DNA from: an uncultured Pseudomonadales bacterium
Lineage (GTDB): Bacteria > Pseudomonadota > Gammaproteobacteria > Pseudomonadales > Porticoccaceae
Assembly (NCBI GenBank): GCA_943788875.1
Contig: CALSSA010000011.1
Coordinates: 78,277 to 142,276, forward strand
Reading direction: 5' to 3'
DNA length: 64,000 nt
Part shown: one piece after another, positions 49,852 through 59,540 of the stretch
How the letters are laid out: the number at the start of each line of letters is the position of its first letter
Position numbering within the stretch: position 1 is the first letter of the stretch
Program-made: the position numbers and the translations under genes
The notes under the pieces: model-generated
Database searches by the model: none
What the model was told of the DNA's origin: nothing
The model's input: the letters and a program-made list of their open reading frames with translations, nothing else

Positions 49852-50655
49852 CTATTTTAAATGCCCCAGATGTTTGGAAACCACCTTTAAGCTGGGCTTA
49901 AATAGCTTGGGGGTGCAGGCCAGAATATGGCCGCTGTCCATAAACTTCTCCCCGCCATTAAAGTCGCTCACCATACCGCCAGCTTCACGCACTATTAATG
50001 CGCCAGCGGCGATATCCCAGGGCTTTAGCGACATCTCCCAGAACACATCCATACGGCCAGCTGCCACATAGGCCAGATCCAGAGATGCAACGCCCAGACG
50101 GCGAATGCCCGCCGAGTTATCGGCAAATTCATGCATGCAGGCCAGGTATTTATCCATCTCATTAAAAGAGGGCGCGCTAAAGGGAATACCAGTGGCATAG
50201 AGCGCACCTGCTGCTTCAGTGCGGCCTGACACGCGAATACGACGACCGTTAAGGCTGGCGCCGTGACCGCGGCTAGCGGTAAATTCTTCGCGCTTAAAGG
50301 GTTCTAAAACAACACCGTGCTCCAGCTTGCCTTTAATACGGCAGGCGATAGAGACAGCTACATGGGGAATGCCGCGAACAAAATTGGTGGTGCCATCAAG
50401 GGGATCGATAATCCATTCCACATCGGAATCGGGATTGCCGCTGATGCCGCTTTCCTCACCGATAAAGCGGTGATCCGGGTAGGCTTTTTTGATGTTGTAG
50501 ATAATGGTTTCTTCTGAGCGACGATCCACTTCAGTGACAAAGTCATGGCGACCCTTTTCATCAACCTTAACCAATTCCAGATTATCGGCAGATTTAACAA
50601 TCATTTCTCCGGCCAGACGGGCGGCGCGAAGGGCTATATTAACCATCGGTTGCAT
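49852..50655 (-). CDS. suhB: Inositol monophosphatase SuhB
   Basis: This is a Mg-dependent inositol-1-phosphatase family member; in E. coli SuhB also joins ribosomal antitermination complexes. The 267-residue protein has the metal motifs GEESG (about residue 65), WIIDPLDGTTNF (about residues 82-93) and KPWDIAAGALIVREAGG. It is convergent with the HupE-like gene and divergent from trmJ, the usual neighbour in gammaproteobacteria. Confidence 0.95.
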   Translation of the reverse strand: MQPMVNIALRAARLAGEMIVKSADNLELVKVDEKGRHDFVTEVDRRSEETIIYNIKKAYPDHRFIGEESGISGNPDSDVEWIIDPLDGTTNFVRGIPHVAVSIACRIKGKLEHGVVLEPFKREEFTASRGHGASLNGRRIRVSGRTEAAGALYATGIPFSAPSFNEMDKYLACMHEFADNSAGIRRLGVASLDLAYVAAGRMDVFWEMSLKPWDIAAGALIVREAGGMVSDFNGGEKFMDSGHILACTPKLFKPSLKVVSKHLGHLK

Positions 50656-50784
50656 AGGGTGTTTTCCAAGTGACTTTAAAGAGCGGTGCGCATTGTAACA
50701 GAACTACTGTGCCTGAGAAGCCTGATTCTGCTACACTCGCGCCCCGATTTTAGGGCAGTAGAATTAATTCGTAAGAGGCTTATT

Positions 50785-51531
50785 GTGTCTACCACTGAAC
50801 GTCAGGCAAAAATTCGCATTGTATTGGTCAATACCGCCCACCCAGGGAATATTGGCGGCGCCGCCCGAGCCATGAAAAATATGGGTCTGGCTGAATTGTA
50901 TTTGGTGCAACCTCGAGAGTACCCGGCCCCAAGAGCCATTTGGCGAGCTGCCGGTGCAAGAGACGTATTGGCCAACGCTAAAATTGTTGAATCCGTGGAT
51001 GAAGCCATCGCTGGCTGTGGTCTGGTGGTTGGCACCAGTGCCCGCGAGCGCAGAATACCCTGGCCTTTGATTAATCCCCGAGAGTGCGGTGAGCGAATCT
51101 GGCAGGAAGCGGATACTCACGAAGTGGCGTTGCTATTTGGTCGTGAAGACCGAGGCCTGACTAACGACGAACTGCACAAGTGTCACTACCATGTGCATAT
51201 CCCTTCAAACCCTGAGTACAGCTCCCTGAACCTAGCAACAGCAGTGCAGGTATTGAGCTACGAAATTCGCATGGCCAGCCTGGCTGATGCTGAGGGTAAC
51301 TTGCCTTCATTGCAAGAATGGGATCAGCCCCCGGTAGCGGCCGATGACCTGGAAAACTTTCATGTGCATCTGGCGGAAACCATGGCAGATCTTAAGTTCT
51401 ATGATCCTGAAAACCCCAAGCAACTACTGACTCGCATGCGTCGCCTTTTCAACCGCCAGCGCATGGATAAGATGGAGGTTTCCATACTCCGGGGCGTGCT
51501 GTCTGCTGTGCAACGGCTGATCAATAAATAG
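50785..51531 (+). CDS. trmJ: tRNA (Cm32/Um32) 2'-O-methyltransferase TrmJ
   Basis: This SPOUT-family enzyme 2'-O-methylates position 32 of several tRNAs. The GTG at 50785 is chosen over an upstream ATG at 50686 because AAGAGG lies 7 bases before it and the family begins here (IRIVLVNTAHPGNIGGAARAMK). The trefoil-knot motifs LLFGREDRGLTNDEL and IPSNPEYSSLNLATAVQ are present. Length is 248 residues. It lies upstream of iscR and divergent from suhB. Confidence 0.95.
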   Translation: MSTTERQAKIRIVLVNTAHPGNIGGAARAMKNMGLAELYLVQPREYPAPRAIWRAAGARDVLANAKIVESVDEAIAGCGLVVGTSARERRIPWPLINPRECGERIWQEADTHEVALLFGREDRGLTNDELHKCHYHVHIPSNPEYSSLNLATAVQVLSYEIRMASLADAEGNLPSLQEWDQPPVAADDLENFHVHLAETMADLKFYDPENPKQLLTRMRRLFNRQRMDKMEVSILRGVLSAVQRLINK

Positions 51532-51553
51532 CTGAGCAAACTAATCAGGTATT

Positions 51554-51585
51554 TAATTGACTAAAATACTCAGGTATTAGATAAT
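51554..51585 (+). promoter_or_regulatory. iscR promoter with overlapping type 1 IscR site
   Basis: A -35 TTGACT (51557-51562) and a -10 GATAAT (51580-51585) are separated by 17 bp. The region ATTGACTAAAATACTCAGG, with its TAT extension to 51577, closely follows the known type 1 IscR operator pattern. Holo-IscR would thus repress its own operon when Fe-S clusters are plentiful. The ATG of iscR is 35 bp downstream of the -10. Confidence 0.8.
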
Positions 51586-51619
51586 TCGCGCTCTAAAGGG
51601 CGCCATACAGGTAAACCAT

Positions 51620-52096
51620 ATGAGACTGACAACTCGAGGACGCTACGCTGTAACAGCAATGCTCGACTTGACTCTGCATGCTAAAGACAAGCCAATTTCA
51701 TTGGCGGATATTTCCGAGCGTCAGTCTATTTCTCTGTCTTATCTGGAACAGCTGTTTTCCCGCCTGCGTCAATCAGGCCTGGTTTCCAGTGTTCGTGGTC
51801 CCGGCGGCGGTTACCATTTAGGGCGCACCAGCGACGGTATTTTTGTGGCGCAGATTATCGATGCAGTCAACGAATCCATAGATACCACCAACTGTCAGGG
51901 CAAGGGTGACTGTCAGGGCGGTGAGATCTGTCTGACCCACACATTGTGGTCTGACCTCAGCAAAGAAATCCACGGATTTCTAAATAGCATCAGTTTGGCT
52001 GATCTGGTGGCGAAACGAAACGTACAACATATAGCTCAGCGGCAAGTTGAACAGTTGCTGGTTATAGATGACAACATGCAGGCTAGCGCCTGCTGA
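51620..52096 (+). CDS. iscR: Fe-S-responsive regulator IscR
   Basis: This Rrf2-family regulator binds a 2Fe-2S cluster and represses isc when clusters are sufficient. Cys92, Cys98, Cys104 and His107 match the E. coli ligand set exactly. The N-terminal winged helix (residues about 1-70) has [20 protein letters not shown]. Length is 158 residues. It leads the operon from a promoter that carries an IscR site and is followed by iscS after 14 bp. Confidence 0.97.
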   Translation: MRLTTRGRYAVTAMLDLTLHAKDKPISLADISERQSISLSYLEQLFSRLRQSGLVSSVRGPGGGYHLGRTSDGIFVAQIIDAVNESIDTTNCQGKGDCQGGEICLTHTLWSDLSKEIHGFLNSISLADLVAKRNVQHIAQRQVEQLLVIDDNMQASAC

Positions 52097-52110
52097 TTTT
52101 GGAGTAATTA

Positions 52111-53325
52111 ATGAACCTTCCCATTTATCTGGATTACGCTTCCACAACACCTGTAGACCCGGCTGTTGCAGATAAAATGATGCAATTTCTGACCCCAACC
52201 GGTCAGTTTGGTAACCCGGCATCCCGCTCCCACGTATTTGGCTGGCAGGCTGAAGCTGCGGTTGAAGATGCACGCACCGATGTGGCTACATTGATTGGTG
52301 CCGACCCCCGAGAAATCGTCTGGACCAGTGGTGCCACCGAAGCCAATAATCTGGCGATCAAAGGTTGCGCCCACTTTAACCAGCGCAAAGGCAAGCACGT
52401 TATAACGTCCAAGATCGAGCACAAAGCAGTTCTGGATACCTGCCGACAGCTGGAACGCGAAGGATGGGAAGTAACCTATCTTGAGCCAGACACCAATGGT
52501 TTGATTCAGCCGCAAATGGTGGCCGATGCCATTCGCGAAGACACCACTGTTGTTTCCATCATGCATGTGAATAACGAGCTGGGTACGCTGAATGATATTG
52601 CCTCGATTGGTGCTATCTGCCGTGAAAACAAAGTGTTCTTCCATGTCGATGCTGCCCAGAGCGCGGGTAAAACCGGTATTGATGTTGAAGCCATGAATGT
52701 GGATATGATGTCTTTCTCTGCCCATAAAATTTATGGCCCCAAAGGTATTGGAGCTCTGTATGTACGCCGCAAGCCTCGCGTGCGTATTGAGGCTCAGATG
52801 CACGGCGGCGGTCATGAGCGCGGTATGCGTTCAGGCACTTTGCCGACCCATCAGATTGTTGGCATGGGCGAAGCCTTTAAACTGGGTTTTGAAAACCTGG
52901 CAGCAGAGTCAGCCCGCATCGTTGCATTGCGCACTCGTCTCTGGGAAGGCGTTTCCGATATGGAAGAAGTACACCTGAATGGATCAGAAGATCAGCATGT
53001 GCCCGGTATTGTGAATATCAGCTTTGCCTTTGTTGAAGGTGAATCACTGATTATGGCCCTGCGTGATCTGGCGGTATCTTCAGGCTCGGCCTGTACCTCC
53101 GCCAGCCTTGAGCCAAGCTATGTACTGCGTGCTCTGGGTCTCAATGATGAGATGGCCCACAGTTCGATCCGTTTTAGTATTGGCCGCTACACCAGCGAAG
53201 ACGATATTGATAAGGCCATTGCCAAGGTTCGCCATGCGGTTGAAAAGCTGCGAGAACTATCGCCATTGTGGGATATGTTCAAAGATGGCGTAGATCTAAA
53301 TACAGTAGAGTGGGCCGCGCACTAA
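52111..53325 (+). CDS. iscS: Cysteine desulfurase IscS
   Basis: This PLP enzyme takes sulfur from cysteine and passes it to IscU and to tRNA-thiolation pathways. Lys206 in [12 protein letters not shown] binds PLP, and the persulfide-forming Cys328 sits in [14 protein letters not shown]. The 404-residue length matches the family. It lies second in the isc operon. Confidence 0.98.
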   Translation: MNLPIYLDYASTTPVDPAVADKMMQFLTPTGQFGNPASRSHVFGWQAEAAVEDARTDVATLIGADPREIVWTSGATEANNLAIKGCAHFNQRKGKHVITSKIEHKAVLDTCRQLEREGWEVTYLEPDTNGLIQPQMVADAIREDTTVVSIMHVNNELGTLNDIASIGAICRENKVFFHVDAAQSAGKTGIDVEAMNVDMMSFSAHKIYGPKGIGALYVRRKPRVRIEAQMHGGGHERGMRSGTLPTHQIVGMGEAFKLGFENLAAESARIVALRTRLWEGVSDMEEVHLNGSEDQHVPGIVNISFAFVEGESLIMALRDLAVSSGSACTSASLEPSYVLRALGLNDEMAHSSIRFSIGRYTSEDDIDKAIAKVRHAVEKLRELSPLWDMFKDGVDLNTVEWAAH

Positions 53326-53371
53326 GCGTTGTTCAAACCAGTTTAAACAATTTGAAATAGGAGTCATCACC

Positions 53372-53755
53372 ATGGCTTACAGTGAAAAAGTTATTGATCA
53401 TTACGAAAATCCACGCAATGTTGGCAAGCTGGACGACAGTTCAAAAAATGTTGGTACTGGCATGGTCGGAGCACCAGCCTGTGGTGATGTAATGCGTCTG
53501 CAAATCCAGGTGAACGACGAGGGCATTATTGAAGATGCCAAGTTTAAAACCTACGGCTGTGGCTCAGCTATTGCCTCCAGCTCATTGTTAACCGAATGGG
53601 TTAAGGGCCAGCATATAGATGCCGCTGCCGAGATCAAAAACACCGAGATAGCCGAAGAGCTGGCCTTACCGCCAGTAAAAATTCACTGCTCTGTATTGGC
53701 AGAAGATGCCATTAAAGCTGCAGTGCGTGACGTACGCGAAAAGCGGGACAGTTAA
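53372..53755 (+). CDS. iscU: Fe-S scaffold protein IscU
   Basis: This scaffold assembles 2Fe-2S and 4Fe-4S clusters. The three ligand cysteines Cys37, Cys63 and Cys106 are present, and the HscA-recognition motif LPPVK lies at residues 99-103. Length is 127 residues. A GGAG site precedes the ATG. It lies between iscS and iscA, as usual. Confidence 0.98.
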   Translation: MAYSEKVIDHYENPRNVGKLDDSSKNVGTGMVGAPACGDVMRLQIQVNDEGIIEDAKFKTYGCGSAIASSSLLTEWVKGQHIDAAAEIKNTEIAEELALPPVKIHCSVLAEDAIKAAVRDVREKRDS

Positions 53756-53758
53756 TCC

Positions 53759-54082
53759 ATGGCCATCACCATGACCTCAGCTGCAGAGCAGCATGTTGTT
53801 AAACATCTCGAGCACCGTGCCAAAGGCGTGGGTATTCGTCTGGGCGTCCGCACCACCGGTTGCTCCGGCCTGTCCTATGTGCTGGAGTTTGTCGATGATG
53901 CGGCCTCCGAAGACGAAGTATTTCAATGTGGTGATGTAAAGCTGATTATCGATCCCAAGAGTCTGCTGTATCTTGATGGCACAGAGTTGGACTATGTTAA
54001 AGAGGGCTTAAACGAGGGCTTTGAATTCAAAAACCCCAATGTTAAAGATGAATGCGGTTGCGGCGAGAGCTTCCACGTTTAG
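53759..54082 (+). CDS. iscA: A-type Fe-S carrier IscA
   Basis: This carrier receives clusters from IscU and passes them to apoproteins. The A-type cysteines Cys35, Cys99 and Cys101 (TGCSG and CGCG) are all present. Length is 107 residues. It begins 3 bp after the iscU stop. No irregularity is seen. Confidence 0.97.
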   Translation: MAITMTSAAEQHVVKHLEHRAKGVGIRLGVRTTGCSGLSYVLEFVDDAASEDEVFQCGDVKLIIDPKSLLYLDGTELDYVKEGLNEGFEFKNPNVKDECGCGESFHV

Positions 54083-54121
54083 TCGCACTGCGCTTAATTC
54101 AGCAAACAGGTTGATCGACCC

Positions 54122-54652
54122 TTGAAACTTTCCAGTGACTTCTTTGAGATATTTGCCATCCCTGTTGCCTGGCAGGTGGATAGCAGTCAGTTGCAGAGCA
54201 GATATCTTAAGTTGCAGCAGGAGTTTCATCCGGATCGCTATGCCAGCCATGGCGATACCGAAAAGCGTCTGGCAGTGCAGACTGCCTCGCTGATCAATCA
54301 GGCCTACGACACCTTAAAGTCCCCCTTAAAGCGCGCTCAGTATCTGCTAGAACTAAAACAGATTGATGCCAGCCAGGATAGTCATATCACTAGTGATGGC
54401 GCTTTCTTGATGCAGCAAATAGACCTGCGTGAAGCGCTATCCGATGTGCGCGACAGTGCCGATCCCTTTGCCGCGCTGGACTCATTGCGCAGCGGCGTTG
54501 AAAGTAGTTACGCCGAACAGCAACATCAGTTTCAAGCCCAGTATCAGCTGTCTGACTTTGACGATGCTTTTAATACTGTGGCCAAAATGCAATTTTCAGC
54601 CAAGCTGCTCGATGAAATAGAGCAGCTTGAAGCTGATTTAGAGGACTTATAA
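54122..54652 (+). CDS. hscB: Fe-S co-chaperone HscB (TTG start)
   Basis: This J-protein delivers IscU to the chaperone HscA and stimulates its ATPase. The HPD motif is at residues 36-38, followed by a C-terminal helical IscU-binding domain. The TTG at 54122 is the only start that keeps the family N-terminus (SSDFFEIFAIP). Length is 176 residues. It ends 3 bp before hscA. Confidence 0.95.
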   Translation: MKLSSDFFEIFAIPVAWQVDSSQLQSRYLKLQQEFHPDRYASHGDTEKRLAVQTASLINQAYDTLKSPLKRAQYLLELKQIDASQDSHITSDGAFLMQQIDLREALSDVRDSADPFAALDSLRSGVESSYAEQQHQFQAQYQLSDFDDAFNTVAKMQFSAKLLDEIEQLEADLEDL

Positions 54653-54655
54653 CCA

Positions 54656-56542
54656 GTGGCATTACTGCAAATCTCAGAGCCGGGTCAATCGCCCCAACCC
54701 CATCAGCGCAGACATGCGGTGGGCATAGATTTGGGCACAACTAATTCCCTGGTCGCCACAGTGCGCAGTGGTATGGCAGAAGTGCTGGCCGATGAGCAGG
54801 GCAGAGATCTGCTACCTTCCGTCGTACATTATGTAACAGAGGGCGTTAGCTGTGTTGGCTATGAAGCCGCTGAACATAATGTGGCCGATCCACTAAATAC
54901 ATTGGCTTCGGTCAAGCGTTTGATGGGCCGCGGTGTGGCCGATATTAAAACCTTTGGCAGCCAGCTGCCCTATGAGTTTGCTGCCGATGATGGCGGCATG
55001 CCAAAAATCAAGACTACCGCCGGACTGGTAAGTCCGATACAGGTCTCTGCAGAGATACTGCGCAAGCTGGCCGGACGTGCTGAAATTGCCTTTGATTCTG
55101 AACTGGATGGCGCCGTGATAACCGTGCCGGCCTATTTCGATGAAGCCCAGCGTCAGGCCACCAAAGATGCTGCTACGCTTGCGGGCATTAAAGTATTACG
55201 CTTGCTCAATGAGCCTACGGCGGCCGCCATTGCTTATGGCCTTGATGAATCTGAGCGGGAAACTAAAGGCCAGGAGCGCACTATTGCGATCTATGATCTG
55301 GGTGGTGGTACCTTCGATATCAGTATTTTGCGCCTGTCCAAAGGCGTATTTGAAGTATTGGCCACCGGTGGCGATTCTGCCCTGGGCGGCGATGACTTTG
55401 ACCTTGCCATTGCCGACTGGCTGCGTCAGCAGATGGGTATGAGTGAAGACCTTAACCCCATAGAACAACGCATTCTGCTGGAAACCGCTAAATCGGCCAA
55501 AGAAGAACTCACAGACTCAACTCAGGTTGAGTTGGAAGTGCTGGATTGGCAGGGCACATTGACCCGCGAGCTAATGCACAGTCTGATTGATGGACTTATT
55601 GCGAAAACAGTGCGCGCCTGCAAAAAATCCCTGCGCGATGCCGGTGTGGCCCAGACCCAGATTGATGATGTGATTTTGGTTGGCGGGTCGACTAGAACCC
55701 CCAGAGTGGGTGACAAGGTAGCCGAATTATTTGACCTAGAACCCCTGTGCAGTCTGGACCCAGATCAGGTGGTGGCCATGGGCGCGGCGCTGCAGGCCGA
55801 GGTATTGGTGGGCAATAAATCTGGCGACGATATGCTGTTGCTGGATGTGATTCCCCTGTCTCTAGGTATAGAAACCATGGGCGGGCTGATTGAAAAAATT
55901 ATTCATAGAAATACCACAATTCCTGTTGCCAAGGCCCAGGAATTTACCACCTTTAAAGATGGCCAGACTGCCATGGCAATCCATATATTGCAGGGTGAAC
56001 GTGAGCTGGCTAGTGACTGCCGTTCACTGGCGCGGTTTGAACTGCGCGGTATTCCGCCAATGGTGGCCGGTGCGGCAAAGATTCGTGTGAGCTATCAGGT
56101 GGATGCAGATGGTTTGCTCAGTGTGACTGCCCGCGAGTTGACCAGCAATGTGGAATCCCGTATTGAGGTTAAACCCTCCTATGGATTGGGTGAAGAAGAA
56201 ATCACCAGCATGTTACAGGACTCCTTTAGCCATGCCCGCGACGATATGCAGGCCAGAGCTCTGAGGGAACAGCAGGTGGAAGCAGATCGCATGATTGAAG
56301 ATCTGCTCGCCGCCATCTATAAAGACGGTGATGCTCTGCTTGATAGCGAAGAGCGCCAATGTCTAAAGGTAGCGATTCAGGAACTCCGCGATTTGCGCGA
56401 GACCACCAGTGAACACCGCGTACTGGCTCGCCAGATTGAATCTGTCGCCAAGGCCAGTGAAGAATTTGCCGCCCGACGTATGGACGTCAGTATCAAAACT
56501 GCGTTGGCTGGCCAAACATTAGATGAAATTGAAAAAGGTTAG
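54656..56542 (+). CDS. hscA: Fe-S chaperone HscA (GTG start)
   Basis: This is the specialised Hsp70 that acts on the LPPVK motif of IscU. The nucleotide-binding domain has [28 protein letters not shown] and [11 protein letters not shown]. The C-terminal substrate-binding domain follows from about residue 390. The 628-residue length fits HscA better than DnaK, and the operon position confirms it. The start is a GTG 3 bp after hscB. Confidence 0.97.
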   Translation: MALLQISEPGQSPQPHQRRHAVGIDLGTTNSLVATVRSGMAEVLADEQGRDLLPSVVHYVTEGVSCVGYEAAEHNVADPLNTLASVKRLMGRGVADIKTFGSQLPYEFAADDGGMPKIKTTAGLVSPIQVSAEILRKLAGRAEIAFDSELDGAVITVPAYFDEAQRQATKDAATLAGIKVLRLLNEPTAAAIAYGLDESERETKGQERTIAIYDLGGGTFDISILRLSKGVFEVLATGGDSALGGDDFDLAIADWLRQQMGMSEDLNPIEQRILLETAKSAKEELTDSTQVELEVLDWQGTLTRELMHSLIDGLIAKTVRACKKSLRDAGVAQTQIDDVILVGGSTRTPRVGDKVAELFDLEPLCSLDPDQVVAMGAALQAEVLVGNKSGDDMLLLDVIPLSLGIETMGGLIEKIIHRNTTIPVAKAQEFTTFKDGQTAMAIHILQGERELASDCRSLARFELRGIPPMVAGAAKIRVSYQVDADGLLSVTARELTSNVESRIEVKPSYGLGEEEITSMLQDSFSHARDDMQARALREQQVEADRMIEDLLAAIYKDGDALLDSEERQCLKVAIQELRDLRETTSEHRVLARQIESVAKASEEFAARRMDVSIKTALAGQTLDEIEKG

Positions 56543-56551
56543 GATTTAAGC

Positions 56552-56890
56552 ATGCCTAAAATTGTATTTTTGCCCCATCACGAAATTTGCCCCAAGGGCG
56601 CCGTGGTTGAAGCCGAGCCTGGCGAAAGCATCTGCGATGCAGCCCTGCGCAACGGTCTGGACATAGAGCATGCCTGTGAGATGTCCTGTGCCTGCACAAC
56701 TTGCCATGTGCATGTTCGTGAGGGCTTTGATGAACTCCCCGAAGCGGATGAGTTGGAAGAGGACTTCCTCGATAAAGCCTGGGGTGTAGACCCGGATTCC
56801 CGCCTGAGTTGTCAGGTTATTATGGAAGACACAGATCTGGTGGTTGAGATACCCAGGTACACTATTAATATGGTGTCAGAACGTCATTAA
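56552..56890 (+). CDS. fdx: 2Fe-2S ferredoxin Fdx
   Basis: This adrenodoxin-type ferredoxin supplies electrons for cluster assembly. Cluster ligands are Cys42, Cys48, Cys51 and Cys87, and the acidic loop DELEEDFLDKAWG follows. Length is 112 residues. It begins 9 bp after hscA and belongs to the isc operon. Confidence 0.97.
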   Translation: MPKIVFLPHHEICPKGAVVEAEPGESICDAALRNGLDIEHACEMSCACTTCHVHVREGFDELPEADELEEDFLDKAWGVDPDSRLSCQVIMEDTDLVVEIPRYTINMVSERH

Positions 56891-56932
56891 CACCAAGCAT
56901 AAACCGGTCAGCAGTAAGCGGAGTAATGGACT

Positions 56933-57130
56933 ATGATTAAGTGGACTGATATTAATGATATCGCCATAGAACTGGTCGACAATCATCCAGATGTCGACCC
57001 GCAGTATGTCAATTTTGTTGATTTGAGAAAGTGGGTTTTAGAGATAGAAGGTTTTTCTGATGATCCAGATCGCTGCGGCGAGAAGATTCTTGAAGCCATC
57101 CAAATGGCCTGGATTGAAGAGCAGGATTAG
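56933..57130 (+). CDS. iscX: Fe-S assembly protein IscX
   Basis: This is a small acidic protein that binds IscS and iron and modulates cluster assembly. The 65-residue sequence (KWTDINDIAIELVDNHPDVD, then DRCGEKILEAIQMAWIEEQ) is diagnostic. It is the last gene of the isc operon, 42 bp after fdx. Confidence 0.96.
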   Translation: MIKWTDINDIAIELVDNHPDVDPQYVNFVDLRKWVLEIEGFSDDPDRCGEKILEAIQMAWIEEQD

Positions 57131-57183
57131 CTTCACCTAAAATCAGTGCCGTTAACCAGAAAAGGATTTTCAGCAGGCAACGG

Positions 57184-58962
57184 ATGCGCGAAAAAAATCA
57201 CCTGTACAAAAAAGTATTGGATACAGCGCCCTTCGGAACCCTGTTTTTCGCCTACGGCGTGTGCATCGACGCCAATCACAAAGCCCTCAATTTGCTCCGT
57301 TGCGAGCGCAATCAGTTAGTGGGGCTCTCCCTTAATGAGATTGCTGAAGATCAGCCTCAGTCATTGATACAACTTAAAACTGTGATTGAAAAGCTGGAAT
57401 CAGAGCAGTTGCAGGGTTTACTGTGGCGCTCCCAGAACGAGTTGGCGACCGATGAAGTGGTAGTGTCGGTGGATGCGGTTGAGGGCACAGATAATGCCAT
57501 GAGCATTATGCTCTATCCTCTGCCAGCCCTAGCGCAGATGGTGGTGCAGGAGTTTAGTGCCGAGCAATTGCCGGTTGTAGATACTCCAGCACTAGAGCAG
57601 GTATCGGAACCTATACAGGCTGCAGAGCCATCAGCGGTGCCAAAACCTTCGACCGTAACCCATGATGAAGTGATTGCTGGTCTGCCTATCGGCCACACAT
57701 TGCTGGGTAATATTAATAGCTACCTTGAACAACCCAGTGTTGGCTGCGGCGCCCTGCTGTTAATTGATCTGGACCATTTCAACTCAATTAATGAATCTCT
57801 GGGCAAGCATATAGGTGCCCAGATCCTCGATCGGGCGCGAGAGACAATCGCCAATATGCTCGGGCCCAATATGCAGATGGATCAGGTAGCCGGTGATGCT
57901 TTCTTATTGTTTATCGAAGATTTTGCCAGTTCGGAGTCAGATGCAGAGCAGCGCGCCACTGCCATTGCCAATGAAATTCGCTGCACAATCTCAAGACCTT
58001 TCTTTACCGAAAATGGTGAGGTTATTGTTACCGCGAGTGTGGGCATCAGCCTGCTAGTGAAGGACGCGGACGCACCCAGAGCCAGTGCTTCCCAGGCTGT
58101 ACAGCAGGCCGAGAGTGCCATGTTCGAAGCCAAGCGACGGGGCCGCGACGCGGTAATGCTGTTCGATACCCAGATAACCCATCGCGCTCAACAGCGTATT
58201 AGCCTGCAGTCCAGTTTGCGCAAAGCAGTGGTCAATCAAGAGTTTGATCTGTATTTGCAGCCTCAGGTGTCGACCCATGATGGCTCCGTGGTTGGGGGAG
58301 AAGTCTTGTTGCGCTGGATTCACTCCGGTCAGGCCATGCACACACCGGCCGACTTTATTCCTATCCTTGAAGCCTCAGGCATGATTGTAGATGTTGGTCT
58401 GTGGGTGATTCGCACCTCCTGTGAATATCTGCGCAATATGCTCGACCGCGGCATCTGGACGCCAGATATGCAACTGGGGGTGAATATCAGCCCTAAGCAG
58501 TTCCATGACCCCGGTCTCATAACCAGTCTTGAGCACAGCCTAAAGAGTTACGATATAAGCCCGGACATGATCACTCTGGAAGTCACAGAGAATCTACTGA
58601 TTGATGATTTTGAGTCAGTGGTAGATAAAATGAAAAAGATCCGCGATATGGGCACCAGATTTGCCATTGATGATTTTGGCAGCGGCTATTCGTCAATGAT
58701 CTATCTCAAGCGCCTGCCGCTGGATATTCTCAAGATAGACCGGGAGTTTATTGCCAACCTCAACTCCGACAAAGATACCCTGGGCCTGGTCGAGGCCATC
58801 ATGATGGTGTCTCGCCATTATGGCCTGGATGTTGTCGCCGAAGGTGTCGAAAAGCGCGAAGTGCTAGAGATATTGCGCAGCCTTGGCTGTGATAAATATC
58901 AGGGCGCTCACTTCAGTATGCCGGTGTCCTTGGATCGCTTTCAGCAGTTGCTGGTGGCCTAG
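57184..58962 (+). CDS. Cyclic-di-GMP protein with degenerate GGDEF and intact-looking EAL domain
   Basis: This 592-residue protein has a PAS-like N-terminal region (about residues 1-115), a Pro/Val-rich linker, a GGDEF domain (about 165-330) and an EAL domain (about 340-590). The GGDEF signature reads AGDAF, missing the catalytic Glu, so cyclase activity is unlikely. The EAL domain keeps EVLLRW, the DDFGSGYSS loop and KIDREF, so it may be an active phosphodiesterase. It sits between iscX and ndk, where related genomes usually have no such gene. The inferred net effect is c-di-GMP breakdown. Confidence 0.9.
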   Translation: MREKNHLYKKVLDTAPFGTLFFAYGVCIDANHKALNLLRCERNQLVGLSLNEIAEDQPQSLIQLKTVIEKLESEQLQGLLWRSQNELATDEVVVSVDAVEGTDNAMSIMLYPLPALAQMVVQEFSAEQLPVVDTPALEQVSEPIQAAEPSAVPKPSTVTHDEVIAGLPIGHTLLGNINSYLEQPSVGCGALLLIDLDHFNSINESLGKHIGAQILDRARETIANMLGPNMQMDQVAGDAFLLFIEDFASSESDAEQRATAIANEIRCTISRPFFTENGEVIVTASVGISLLVKDADAPRASASQAVQQAESAMFEAKRRGRDAVMLFDTQITHRAQQRISLQSSLRKAVVNQEFDLYLQPQVSTHDGSVVGGEVLLRWIHSGQAMHTPADFIPILEASGMIVDVGLWVIRTSCEYLRNMLDRGIWTPDMQLGVNISPKQFHDPGLITSLEHSLKSYDISPDMITLEVTENLLIDDFESVVDKMKKIRDMGTRFAIDDFGSGYSSMIYLKRLPLDILKIDREFIANLNSDKDTLGLVEAIMMVSRHYGLDVVAEGVEKREVLEILRSLGCDKYQGAHFSMPVSLDRFQQLLVA

Positions 58963-59025
58963 TTGCAGGGTGCTAAAAAATAACCATTGTTACCACCTCC
59001 CAGTGCAGGTAAAATCCGCGCCATT

Positions 59026-59046
59026 GCCCGTCAGGGCTATTTTTTT
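59026..59046 (+). terminator. Possible weak intrinsic terminator before ndk
   Basis: A short GCCC/GGGC stem with a four-base loop is followed by TATTTTTTT. The 4-bp stem is short, so termination may be weak. It lies between the EAL gene and ndk. Confidence 0.5.
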
Positions 59047-59079
59047 AACTTACATTAGCCCTATTTTGGAGAACGCTTC

Positions 59080-59505
59080 ATGGCGACCGAACGCACCTTA
59101 TCTATTATCAAACCCGATGCCGTAGCAAAAAACGTTGTTGGTCAAATTCTCAGCCGCTTTGAAGGCGCAGGACTTAAAGTTGTTGCTCTTAAAATGCAGC
59201 ACCTGAGCCGCGAACAGGCTGAAGGTTTTTACGCCGAGCACAGCGAGCGTCCTTTCTTTAATGATTTGGTTGCCTTTATGACGTCTGGCCCTGTATCTGT
59301 TCAGGTTCTGGAAGGCGAAAACGCCATCATGACCAACCGCGACCTGATGGGTGCCACTAACCCAAAAGAAGCCGCAGCTGGTACTATCCGTGCAGACTTT
59401 GCAGAATCAATTGACGCCAATGCCGCTCACGGCTCTGACTCAGCTGAATCTGCCGCGCGCGAAGTAGCTTACTTTTTTGATGACAATGAGATCTGCCCTC
59501 GATAA
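59080..59505 (+). CDS. ndk: Nucleoside diphosphate kinase
   Basis: The enzyme transfers phosphate between nucleoside di- and triphosphates through a phospho-histidine, His117 in NAAHGSDS. The 141-residue length and [11 protein letters not shown] opening are typical. TTGGAGA precedes the ATG. It is 35 bp before rlmN. Confidence 0.98.
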   Translation: MATERTLSIIKPDAVAKNVVGQILSRFEGAGLKVVALKMQHLSREQAEGFYAEHSERPFFNDLVAFMTSGPVSVQVLEGENAIMTNRDLMGATNPKEAAAGTIRADFAESIDANAAHGSDSAESAAREVAYFFDDNEICPR

Positions 59506-59540
59506 GAGTCTGACCTTATAACTGAGAGTACAGGACAACC

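Noticed and set aside
49838..49860. AGCTT/AAGCT hairpin with ATTTT between the HupE-like gene and suhB
   Set aside because: The stem is only 5 bp and AT-containing; too weak to call a terminator.
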